19,066 nt of DNA from an uncultured bacterium (GTDB lineage Bacteria > Bacillota > Clostridia > Lachnospirales > Lachnospiraceae): NCBI GenBank assembly GCA_946061355.1, contig CAMGRE010000016.1, forward strand, positions 1-19,066, read 5' to 3'. This document shows, one piece after another, positions 7,973 through 14,388 of the stretch (position 1 is its first letter; each line of letters starts with the position of its first letter). The position numbers and the translations under genes are program-made. The notes under the pieces were generated by a model. That model searched no databases. It was not told the origin of the DNA and worked only from the letters and a program-made list of their open reading frames with translations.

Positions 7973-9853
7973 TCACTGATACGCCCTGAGCGCCCGCATG
8001 GCGTTCAGGATCGCGATCACTGCCACTCCGACATCGGCGAACACTGCCGCCCACATGGACGCAAGCCCGAGTGCCGCCAGCAGGAGCACCAGCAGCTTCA
8101 CCCCGATCGCAAACACTATGTTCTGCTTCACGATCGCAAGCGTGCGCTTGGAGATTATTATCGCCTTTGCGATCTTGGAAGGCTCATCCGTCATGATGAC
8201 GATATCCGCCGCCTCGATCGCCGCATCGGAACCCATGCCTCCCATGGCGATACCGATATCCGCCCTGGCGAGCACCGGCGCATCGTTCATGCCGTCCCCG
8301 ACAAACACGAGTTTCCCCTTCGGTGACTTCTCCGCAAGGAGCGCTTCCATCCGGTCCACCTTATCTCCCGGAAGCAATTCTGCGTACACTTTGCTGATTC
8401 CGAGCTCTTTCGCAACGCTCTCTGCGGTCTCCTTCCGGTCACCGGTCAGCATCACCACATCCTTCACACCGTTTTTATATAAAGCTGCGATCGCCTCTTT
8501 TGCGTCCGGTTTCAGCTCATCCACAATCGTGATATATCCAAGATACCTGCCGTCACATGCAGTGTGCACCACGGTTCCTGTCTCCCGGATCTGTTCACAC
8601 GCGATATTATTTGTTTCCATCAGGCGGCTGTTGCCGGCAAGAATCCTTTTTCCATCCACCACGGCAGAGATACCGTAGCCGGACAACTCCTGAATATCGC
8701 TGACCCTGACAGTATCCATCTGATTCCCTCCGGCCTCATATGCCTGCCTGAGGGACAGCGCGATCGGATGATCCGATCCGCTCTCAGCAAACGCGGTGAG
8801 CGCTAACAATTCTTCCTCACTCACACTGCTGTCAGCTACCGGCACAACACTGTGAACGGCAAAATTCCCTTTTGTCAGAGTTCCCGTCTTGTCCATGACA
8901 ACCACTTCCGCGGACGCCATAGCCTCCAGATAATTGCTCCCCTTGATCAGGATACCGGCCTTGCCCGCTCCTCCCAAGCCTCCAAAGAAACTGAGCGGGA
9001 TCGAGATCACCAGCGCACACGGGCAGGAAATAACCAGGAAAGTCAGCGCACGGTAAATCCAGTCGTACCAGCCTCCTCCTAAAATGAGCGGCGGTATGAC
9101 AGCCAACAACACTGCCAGGATCACAACCGCAGGCGTATAATATCTGGCGAATTTTGTGATGAAATTCTCGCTCTCGGATTTCCTGCTGCCTGCGTTCTCA
9201 ACCAGTTCCAGGATTCTCGACACAGTGGATTCCCCATATTCCTTCGACACGCATATCTCAATCACGCCTGTCATATTCACACAGCCGCTGATTACCGTGT
9301 CATTTTCCGCCGCCTCACGGGGAAGGCTCTCCCCGGTGAGCGCCATCGTATCAAGTGTCGTGCTGCCCTTGCTGACAACTCCGTCGAGCGGGATCCGCTC
9401 CCCCGGTTTGACCACAATGGTCTCTCCCACCTTCACCTGATCGGGATCAACAATAACCGTCTCTCCCTGACGGATCACAGCCGCAAAATCAGGACGGATA
9501 TCCATCAGAGACCGGATCGACTTGCGGGATTTGTTTACGGCGTAGGACTGGAACCATTCTCCCACCTGATAAAAGAGCATAACCGCGACGCCCTCCGGAT
9601 ATTCTCCCACGAGGAACGCCCCGACCGTGGCAATCATCATCAGGAAATTCTCATCAAAGACCTGACCGCCCGCAATGTTGCGCGCCGCCTGCTTAACGAC
9701 ATCTCCACCCACGATCAGATACGCCGCCAAAAACGCAAGCAGCGTGACATTGTCATTCTGCCATACGATCAGACGGCTGACCGCTATGGCTGCCGCAAAC
9801 GCCGCCGCTCCCAGCAGGATTCTATACAGTCTTTTCTTCAGCTTCTTTGTCAT
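7973..9853 (-). CDS. zntA: Zn2+/Cd2+/Pb2+-exporting P1B-type ATPase without its HMA domain
   Basis: This is an inner-membrane heavy-metal pump driven by ATP. In the 626-residue protein the actuator TGES is at 173-176, the transmembrane metal site CPC at 277-279, the phosphorylated DKTGT at 321-325, the HP nucleotide motif at 362-363 and GDGMNDAP at 519-526. The last helices carry GVK (585-587) and DVGVAVIAILNAMRAL (Asp607). CPC plus this Lys and Asp is the signature of the P1B-2 (ZntA/CadA) class, so Zn, Cd and Pb are the expected substrates rather than Cu. The usual N-terminal metal-binding HMA domain is absent and is instead a separate upstream gene overlapping by ATGA. Regulation is probably through the ArsR-type sensor two genes upstream. 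The cadA name would serve equally well. Confidence 0.95.
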   Translation of the reverse strand: MTKKLKKRLYRILLGAAAFAAAIAVSRLIVWQNDNVTLLAFLAAYLIVGGDVVKQAARNIAGGQVFDENFLMMIATVGAFLVGEYPEGVAVMLFYQVGEWFQSYAVNKSRKSIRSLMDIRPDFAAVIRQGETVIVDPDQVKVGETIVVKPGERIPLDGVVSKGSTTLDTMALTGESLPREAAENDTVISGCVNMTGVIEICVSKEYGESTVSRILELVENAGSRKSESENFITKFARYYTPAVVILAVLLAVIPPLILGGGWYDWIYRALTFLVISCPCALVISIPLSFFGGLGGAGKAGILIKGSNYLEAMASAEVVVMDKTGTLTKGNFAVHSVVPVADSSVSEEELLALTAFAESGSDHPIALSLRQAYEAGGNQMDTVRVSDIQELSGYGISAVVDGKRILAGNSRLMETNNIACEQIRETGTVVHTACDGRYLGYITIVDELKPDAKEAIAALYKNGVKDVVMLTGDRKETAESVAKELGISKVYAELLPGDKVDRMEALLAEKSPKGKLVFVGDGMNDAPVLARADIGIAMGGMGSDAAIEAADIVIMTDEPSKIAKAIIISKRTLAIVKQNIVFAIGVKLLVLLLAALGLASMWAAVFADVGVAVIAILNAMRALRAYQ

Positions 9854-10071
9854 TTCTCAACCACCGTCACATCCGGCTCATATTTTTTGACGATCTTCTC
9901 AATCTCCTTCTTTAAGGAACCTATTCTCGCCTCATCAGCCTCTACCACAAGCTTCTGCGTCAGTAAGGTCACGGCACTGCTGCTGACACCGTCCAGTTTT
10001 CCGACTGCCTCCTCTATTTTTGCTGCGCAGTGTGCGCAGTCCAGATCTTCCAGAATAAATGTTTTCTTCAT
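9850..10071 (-). CDS. Free-standing heavy-metal-associated (HMA) domain protein
   Basis: This 73-residue protein is a single ferredoxin-like HMA domain. The metal-binding loop reads DLDCAHCAAKI, with CxxC at residues 16-19. The later DGVSSSAVTLLTQKLVVEAD and a helix of charged residues match the fold. The acidic residue before the first Cys is typical of Zn/Cd-type rather than Cu-type HMA domains. Its stop overlaps the ATPase ATG in an ATGA junction, so translation of the two is coupled, and it likely delivers metal to, or regulates, the ATPase. AGGAGG lies about 8 nt before the ATG, and the sensor gene ends 18 nt upstream. Together the two genes equal a normal full-length CadA/ZntA that has been split. 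Confidence 0.92.
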   Translation of the reverse strand: MKKTFILEDLDCAHCAAKIEEAVGKLDGVSSSAVTLLTQKLVVEADEARIGSLKKEIEKIVKKYEPDVTVVEK

Positions 10072-10089
10072 GATAAATACCTCCTGTTC

Positions 10090-10395
10090 TTATTCTTCCT
10101 CAATATGCTCTGTTCCCATGCGCAGGATCGTCTCGATATGATCGTCCGCCAGAGAATAGAAGATTGTCTTACCCTCGCGCCGGTTCTTAACAAGCGCCAT
10201 CTGCTTGAGAAACCTCAGCTGATGAGAAATAGCCGACTGCGTCATATCCAGTGTCAGTGCCAGATCGCACACACACATCTCCGACTGCTTCAACACATGC
10301 AGGATCCGGATTCTGGTAACGTCACCAAACACCTTAAAGAAGTCCGCCAGCTGCTGCAGTTTCTCCTCCTCCGGCATCTCCTCCTTCTTCCCCAT
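10090..10395 (-). CDS. ArsR/SmtB family metal-responsive repressor (CadC/CzrA-like)
   Basis: This dimeric winged-helix repressor is expected to leave its operator when Zn, Cd or Pb binds. The 101-residue form starts at ATG 10395, which has AAAGGAGG at good spacing; a longer in-frame start at 10440 has no such site. The recognition helix region reads TQSAISHQLRFLKQ (about 52-65). Two metal sites can be read. A CVCD motif at 41-44 matches the CxC of the alpha3 (Cd/Pb) site of CadC. Asp84, His86, His97 and Glu100 give the D-x-H...H-x2-E arrangement of the alpha5 zinc site of SmtB/CzrA. It is the first gene of the operon and very likely autoregulates. Confidence 0.94.
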   Translation of the reverse strand: MGKKEEMPEEEKLQQLADFFKVFGDVTRIRILHVLKQSEMCVCDLALTLDMTQSAISHQLRFLKQMALVKNRREGKTIFYSLADDHIETILRMGTEHIEEE

Positions 10396-10445
10396 GTCTT
10401 CCCTCCTTTCACGATCAAATATCTCCCTTATCATATTCATTTTTA

Positions 10446-10469
10446 TTCATATGATTGTTTGTTCATATG
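10446..10469. promoter_or_regulatory. Probable ArsR-type operator
   Basis: CATATGA (10448-10454) and TCATATG (10463-10469) form a perfect 7-bp inverted repeat separated by 8 nt. Read the other way, TTCATATG occurs as a direct repeat at 10446-10453 and 10462-10469, 16 nt apart. It lies directly downstream of the -10 box, over the transcription start, where SmtB/CadC-type repressors usually bind. The assignment to the adjacent ArsR-type repressor is inference. Confidence 0.65.
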
Positions 10470-10472
10470 TTC

Positions 10473-10500
10473 ATTATATCAAGTTAGTTCAAAATGTCAA
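10473..10500 (-). promoter_or_regulatory. Sigma-A promoter of the metal-resistance operon
   Basis: On the minus strand TTGACA (10495-10500) and TATAAT (10473-10478) are both perfect consensus, 16 nt apart, and TGA before the -10 adds an extended -10 element. Such a strong promoter needs a repressor, which fits the operator just downstream. Confidence 0.85.
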
Positions 10501-10563
10501 CACCAATTTTCTGAAAAGTTCTCCGAGTTCCGATGTCACAGCGTTCTCCATTTCTGTGCGCGT

Positions 10564-10608
10564 AAAAAGGCAGATACAGATCCTGAAATCTGCTTCTGCC
10601 TCTTTTTT
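10564..10608. terminator. Bidirectional rho-independent terminator after the large/small protein operon
   Basis: AGGCAGA (10568-10574) pairs with TCTGCCT (10595-10601), and an inner CAGAT (10577-10581) pairs with ATCTG (10588-10592), around a 6-nt loop. A T-run follows on both strands: T5 on the minus strand from 10568 and T6 on the plus strand near 10603-10608. It ends the minus-strand operon coming from 18480 and insulates the metal operon promoter. Nothing else was recognised in the 272-nt gap 10396-10667 apart from this hairpin, the promoter and the operator. Confidence 0.8.
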
Positions 10609-10667
10609 CATTTTTACAATGATCTGACTGAATAACGTTTTTTCCGCATCCCCCACAAACTCAAAGT

Positions 10668-11189
10668 TTATCCCGGAAGAAGTCCTCTGAACTCTTCCAT
10701 GCTCAGCCTGCCGTCATTGACACGCACAAGCACGTCAGCAAACCGCTCGGACACATTCATAGAGAATGCAAAGTTTATCGTGATCTGCTCCAGCGCTGTT
10801 GCATCGTCCAGTTCAGGAGACAGTACGATCGAATTGCGGTAAACAAGCATATTGCCCGCCTTATCCACGGCAAAGGTACCTGCTTCCGTATAGAAATTCA
10901 ACAAGCCGATTGCTTCATACAATTCCGGCAACCTCTCTGTGTCCAGCTGTTCCGACAGGGTAAATATACAGTTAAAGCGCAATGCATCTTCCGCAATCCC
11001 CTCTATCTCCGGCATAAAAAAGAACTCTCCCATCACATCGGTCAGACCATTTCCGAACTCATTCACCAGAATCGTCAGAATATCCATCGGTATCCCTTCG
11101 CTCTCTCCGTCACGATATACCGATTCTATCTCCGATTCCTTCATTCTTTTCTGTAACGCTTTTAACAACTGTTCTTTTCTCTTCTTCAT
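10668..11189 (-). CDS. Small acidic protein of the duplicated module, copy 2 (function unknown)
   Basis: I do not recognise this 173-residue family. It is soluble, acidic, has no signal peptide or membrane helix, and is a paralogue of the protein at 13856-14377: the two align end to end without gaps, with about 111 of 173 residues identical by hand count. The most conserved blocks are VMGEFFF (52-58), AGxMLVYRNSI (111-121), AFSxNVSERF (141-150) and RxSMEEFRGLLP (161-172). The layout (N-terminal helix, strands through EFFF...FNC..TL, helix, strand pair around KAGxMLVYRN, two C-terminal helices) faintly recalls the YbjN/CesT-type chaperone fold; that is a guess. The start has AAAGGAG overlapping the stop codon of the large gene 13 nt upstream, so it is tightly coupled to it. 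It is followed by the operon's terminator. Confidence 0.88.
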   Translation of the reverse strand: MKKRKEQLLKALQKRMKESEIESVYRDGESEGIPMDILTILVNEFGNGLTDVMGEFFFMPEIEGIAEDALRFNCIFTLSEQLDTERLPELYEAIGLLNFYTEAGTFAVDKAGNMLVYRNSIVLSPELDDATALEQITINFAFSMNVSERFADVLVRVNDGRLSMEEFRGLLPG

Positions 11190-11202
11190 AATCCGTTCTC
11201 CT

Positions 11203-13785
11203 TTAGCTTGTCAATTTTTGGAAAATCATATCCGTGGTCGGAAGTCCCTTTGACTGGTCATATTTTAATCCCAGACTCTCTACCAGATCAATAAACGGCT
11301 TCGCATCAACGAAGTCACCACCGGTGATAAAGTTCTTGGCTATATCCAGTTTTTGTCTGATATAGCTTGCATAACTTTGCATAATATCCAGGAACATTGC
11401 TTTCTCACTCGAATATCCATAGAGCGCCATCATTTCTTTTCTCAACTGGTCTCGTATCTTCTTCTGCTCCTTCTCGTCGGGACCTTTTCCTGTTTTATCC
11501 CTAATCTCCTTGAATCTCTTCTCTGCCAGTTCCTCCGTATGCAGATAGTCATCAATTGCTTTCGTCTGTTCTTCCTTTTTCTTTTTGCGGGAGGAGATCA
11601 TGCTATATAACGCAATCCCGAATCCTGCAGCGCCGAATAAGGTTGCAAAAACATAATTCTGTGACAAAAGACATGCGCTGGCTGCCATTGCGCACAGACC
11701 ACCGGCCGCCAGACACCCGGCGCTGGCCTTTTCCCGCTTATTGATCCTTTCCTGAATATTAAAGATATCATTCTCAAAGCGGTTCTGCTGCTTATCTTCT
11801 TCCGTCTCATGCCATGGCTTCTCCAAAATGTAATCCATTGTGGCGTTGCCGGTGCGTATGGGTTCCCACATTTTCCTGTACGTTTCATTGAGTTCTTCTC
11901 TCGCATGCGCACCCTTTTGACCCTCGACAAATGCAGTGGCAAGCTTATACCCGCCAATTCCTGCCCCGATTCCACCGGCTACGATACCCACTATGGCCGT
12001 TGCCGCGGTCGCAGTCTGTCCGGCAGCACCCGCTGCATACATTGCTCCCGTAATGGAGGACGATATCGCCGACCCCGGGGAAATCACCAACTGATTGGCC
12101 CAGTCCATCACAAGTCCTGCCTTTGTCAGCCTGCTCAGCTTTGTAAAGCTCTTATATGTCTTCAGAATCCCGGCAACCGCCACCACTAAATTAAAGCCTC
12201 CCAATAACGAGCCGAAAATGTTTGCCGCCATAGTTGTTTGGGAACTGGCTGCCTGTGCCCAGCTGACTACATCCTTCGCCGCTCCGAAAGCCACTCCTAG
12301 ACCGCCTCCTGCCAATTTGGCTCCGGTTGCCGTCATAATGCTGTTTTTGACATAGTCCATCACTTTGGTCTCTCCCTCTCCCGGGATTTCAACCGTTGTC
12401 TCAAGGAAAGCTTCCACCGCCGTGCAAACGTCCTTAACAGCATCTTCGACTTTTGATTTCAGCCTCAATCTCCTGAACCAGCCGGCTTCATTGTATGTAT
12501 TCTGTATATCCTGCAGATCCTCAAGGGATTTAAGGATATTATCCTTCTTTTTCTTTAATTCTTCCGTCCCGGCCTCCTTCTGATTGACATCCTGCATGCT
12601 TTGCATCACTTTTCCCGCCTGACATGTCTGCTGATATACTCTCGTAAGTGCAGCCTCGTCGAACCCGTTTTTGACGATCTGTTCCAGATTGGGTCTGTAG
12701 TTACGGCGGTGAAACAGGAGAATATCACTGGCTGCCACCTCTTTCGGATATCCCTGCTCGATCAGGGAATAGGCAAAAAGCCTTTCTGACTCCGGACGAC
12801 TCAGCAAGCGGAACACAATGCTGTTCTCCATACTTCCGTCTTCCTTCATGCAGGCAGTCAGCAGCCATTTATCTGCATCATGCAATCCGTCAGCCTGTGC
12901 TTCATCCAGCTCCAATGTATTTTTATTGTCCAGCAGCGCCTTTTCTTTATCCATGCCCAGACCGTTGATATGCTGTTGCATCGAAGTTTCGGCGTTCTCT
13001 CCCACCGCATTCTTCAGCCATATTATGCTCGCTCTTGCTACCCGATATTTCCGCAGGGCTTCTCTTTCAAAATCCTCCTTAATACTTTCGGTTCCCTGAA
13101 TTTCTCTCCACACCTTACAGATAGCATCGACACGATCGACAACCTGTTCCGCTGACAATCTGCCCTTATTAAACAGTTCTTTCAGTTCCCCCTCATACCG
13201 CAGCAATTCCTCTGTCGCCTGATCGATATGAGGAGCAAACTCATTCCAGTCATGCCGGATTTTTCTTGTCTCTGCAAAAATAGCCTCATACCTTTTATCG
13301 TAAGCATCATAACCTAGATTATTCATTCCGGCGAAGGTCAGATCCCCTTGCACCTTTTTGATATGGACCTCGTCCCCGATATCAAACTCTTCCATCTCTT
13401 CCGGTTCCGCTTCTCCGACCTCCTGTCCATCTTCCTCCTCTTCGATCTCTTCCACTTCTTCGATCTCTTCCACTTCTTCGATCTCTTCCACTTCTTCGAT
13501 TTCTTCCGCTTCTTCGATCTCTTCCGTTTCTTCGGTCTCTTCCGTTTCTTCGGTCTCTTCCCGTGTCATATCTTTGATCTTGATATTTTCTTCCGAATTT
13601 GCTCCACCGGCAGACTGAAGCTGTTGCGTTACATCTATTTTAACCGTTACGGCTTCTCCCAACTCCTCCTCCAATAATTTCATTTGGTCGAATGCATTTT
13701 GGTTTATCTCCATCTGATTATTCGCCCGGGTTGTAATTCCGCCAGACTCCTTCTCCTTTTGTTTGAAGATTGTCTTATTTTCCAT
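11203..13785 (-). CDS. Large membrane-associated protein of the duplicated module, copy 2 (function unknown)
   Basis: This 860-residue protein matches no family I can name. The N-terminal 75 residues are polar. About 76-115 is a Glu-rich tract of EE(I/V/T) repeats. A helical region (about 160-300) contains an AICKVWREI segment also found in the paralogue as AILKVWDPI. A conserved core begins with HDADKWLLTA near 300 and GSMENS near 315. Hydrophobic, glycine-rich segments lie at about 515-540, 575-612 (GIVAGGIGAGIGGY) and 685-727, the last pair followed by a Lys-rich stretch. The C-terminus is helical and conserved: KEMMALYGYSS, then SLGL and PTTDMIFQKL. There is no signal peptide. The ATG at 13785 follows AGGAGG with 7-nt spacing. 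The whole C-terminal half aligns with the larger paralogue at 14389-17610. A membrane-inserting or scaffold role is possible but unproven. Confidence 0.88.
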   Translation of the reverse strand: MENKTIFKQKEKESGGITTRANNQMEINQNAFDQMKLLEEELGEAVTVKIDVTQQLQSAGGANSEENIKIKDMTREETEETEETEETEEIEEAEEIEEVEEIEEVEEIEEVEEIEEEEDGQEVGEAEPEEMEEFDIGDEVHIKKVQGDLTFAGMNNLGYDAYDKRYEAIFAETRKIRHDWNEFAPHIDQATEELLRYEGELKELFNKGRLSAEQVVDRVDAICKVWREIQGTESIKEDFEREALRKYRVARASIIWLKNAVGENAETSMQQHINGLGMDKEKALLDNKNTLELDEAQADGLHDADKWLLTACMKEDGSMENSIVFRLLSRPESERLFAYSLIEQGYPKEVAASDILLFHRRNYRPNLEQIVKNGFDEAALTRVYQQTCQAGKVMQSMQDVNQKEAGTEELKKKKDNILKSLEDLQDIQNTYNEAGWFRRLRLKSKVEDAVKDVCTAVEAFLETTVEIPGEGETKVMDYVKNSIMTATGAKLAGGGLGVAFGAAKDVVSWAQAASSQTTMAANIFGSLLGGFNLVVAVAGILKTYKSFTKLSRLTKAGLVMDWANQLVISPGSAISSSITGAMYAAGAAGQTATAATAIVGIVAGGIGAGIGGYKLATAFVEGQKGAHAREELNETYRKMWEPIRTGNATMDYILEKPWHETEEDKQQNRFENDIFNIQERINKREKASAGCLAAGGLCAMAASACLLSQNYVFATLFGAAGFGIALYSMISSRKKKKEEQTKAIDDYLHTEELAEKRFKEIRDKTGKGPDEKEQKKIRDQLRKEMMALYGYSSEKAMFLDIMQSYASYIRQKLDIAKNFITGGDFVDAKPFIDLVESLGLKYDQSKGLPTTDMIFQKLTS
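13441..13560 (-). repeat. 18-nt tandem repeat encoding the EE(I/V/T) tract of large protein copy 2
   Basis: About 6.7 units of an 18-nt repeat, plus-strand form TTCGATCTCTTCCACTTC, run head to tail. The first three units (13441-13494) are identical and the rest differ by one to three bases. Each unit codes six residues of the type EEVEEI, so length changes by slippage would keep the frame. Confidence 0.92.
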
Positions 13786-13807
13786 TTATCTTCCTCCTGT
13801 CTCCCAT

Positions 13808-13852
13808 TCATTCACATTCCCGGAAAAAATATTGCTCCTGATCTTCCCCGAA
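13808..13852 (-). pseudogene. Remnant of the 3' end of the GNAT gene between the two modules
   Basis: The minus strand from 13852 reads F-G-E-D-Q-E-Q-Y-F-F-R-E-C-E and then TGA (13808-13810). The C-terminus of the intact GNAT protein (17632-17673) reads F-G-E-G-Q-E-E-Y-L-F-R-E-Y-E, then Arg (CGA, 17629-17631). By hand 38 of 45 bases match, and CGA has become TGA. After it, both loci run through a G-rich ribosome site into the ATG of a large-protein gene. The stretch begins 3 nt after the stop codon of the small gene, so it marks where the duplicated block was joined. It is non-functional as a gene and now supplies the leader of large copy 2. Confidence 0.85.
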
Positions 13853-13855
13853 ATG

Positions 13856-14377
13856 TTAATCCGGAAGCAATCCTCTGAACTCCTCCATGCTCATCCTGCC
13901 ATCACAGACACGGAACAGGACATCATGAAACCGCTCGGATACGTTTACGGAAAAGGCAACATTCTCCGCAATCAGTTCCAGCGCATCCTCATCACTCATC
14001 TCGAGGGGCACTGCAATCGAATTGCGGTAAACCAGCATTTCTCCGGCTTTATTGACGGCAAATGCACCCGTCTCAAGGAAATAATTCAGAATGCCGACCG
14101 CCTCGTACAGGTTGGGCAGCATCGGCTCCATCAGGTCTTCCGTCAGTGTGAGCACGCAGTTGAAATAGAGGGCATCCTCCTCGCGTCCTTCTATCTTTGG
14201 CAGAAAGAAGAATTCTCCCATCACCTCTCCCAGATCGTTTCCAAACTCATCAAACAGACAGGTGAGAATATCGGCCGGCAGTTTTTCGGCTTCCGCATCA
14301 CGATACACAGATGCAACCTCCCACTCTTTCAATGTCTCCTGTAATTCCTTTAATAATTTTATTTTTCTCTCTTTCAT
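13856..14377 (-). CDS. Small acidic protein of the duplicated module, copy 1 (function unknown)
   Basis: This 173-residue paralogue of the protein at 10668-11189 has the same length, no gaps in the alignment and the same conserved blocks: VMGEFFF, AGEMLVYRNSI, AFSVNVSERF and RMSMEEFRGLLP. It is acidic and soluble with no export signal. The ATG at 14377 is 11 nt from the end of large copy 1, and AAGGAG overlaps that gene's TAA, the same coupling as in copy 2. A one-to-one partnership with the preceding large protein is the natural reading. Chaperone, adaptor, stabilising subunit or immunity protein are all open. After its stop the remnant of the GNAT gene begins. Confidence 0.88.
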   Translation of the reverse strand: MKERKIKLLKELQETLKEWEVASVYRDAEAEKLPADILTCLFDEFGNDLGEVMGEFFFLPKIEGREEDALYFNCVLTLTEDLMEPMLPNLYEAVGILNYFLETGAFAVNKAGEMLVYRNSIAVPLEMSDEDALELIAENVAFSVNVSERFHDVLFRVCDGRMSMEEFRGLLPD

Positions 14378-14388
14378 GACTTTTCTCC

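Noticed and set aside
7962..8054. N-terminal extension of the MetH-activation-like protein into the ATPase gene.
   Set aside because: The extra residues are the ATPase 3' end in another frame, and ATG 7961 has its own GAGGA site.
10491..10611. A 40-codon minus-strand frame starting at ATG 10611 downstream of small copy 2.
   Set aside because: There is no ribosome binding site. The stretch is fully explained by the terminator hairpin and the metal-operon promoter.
13348..13677. Plus-strand frames with Phe/Leu/Asp or Ser-rich repeats.
   Set aside because: They only mirror the 18-nt repeat that codes the Glu-rich tract on the minus strand.
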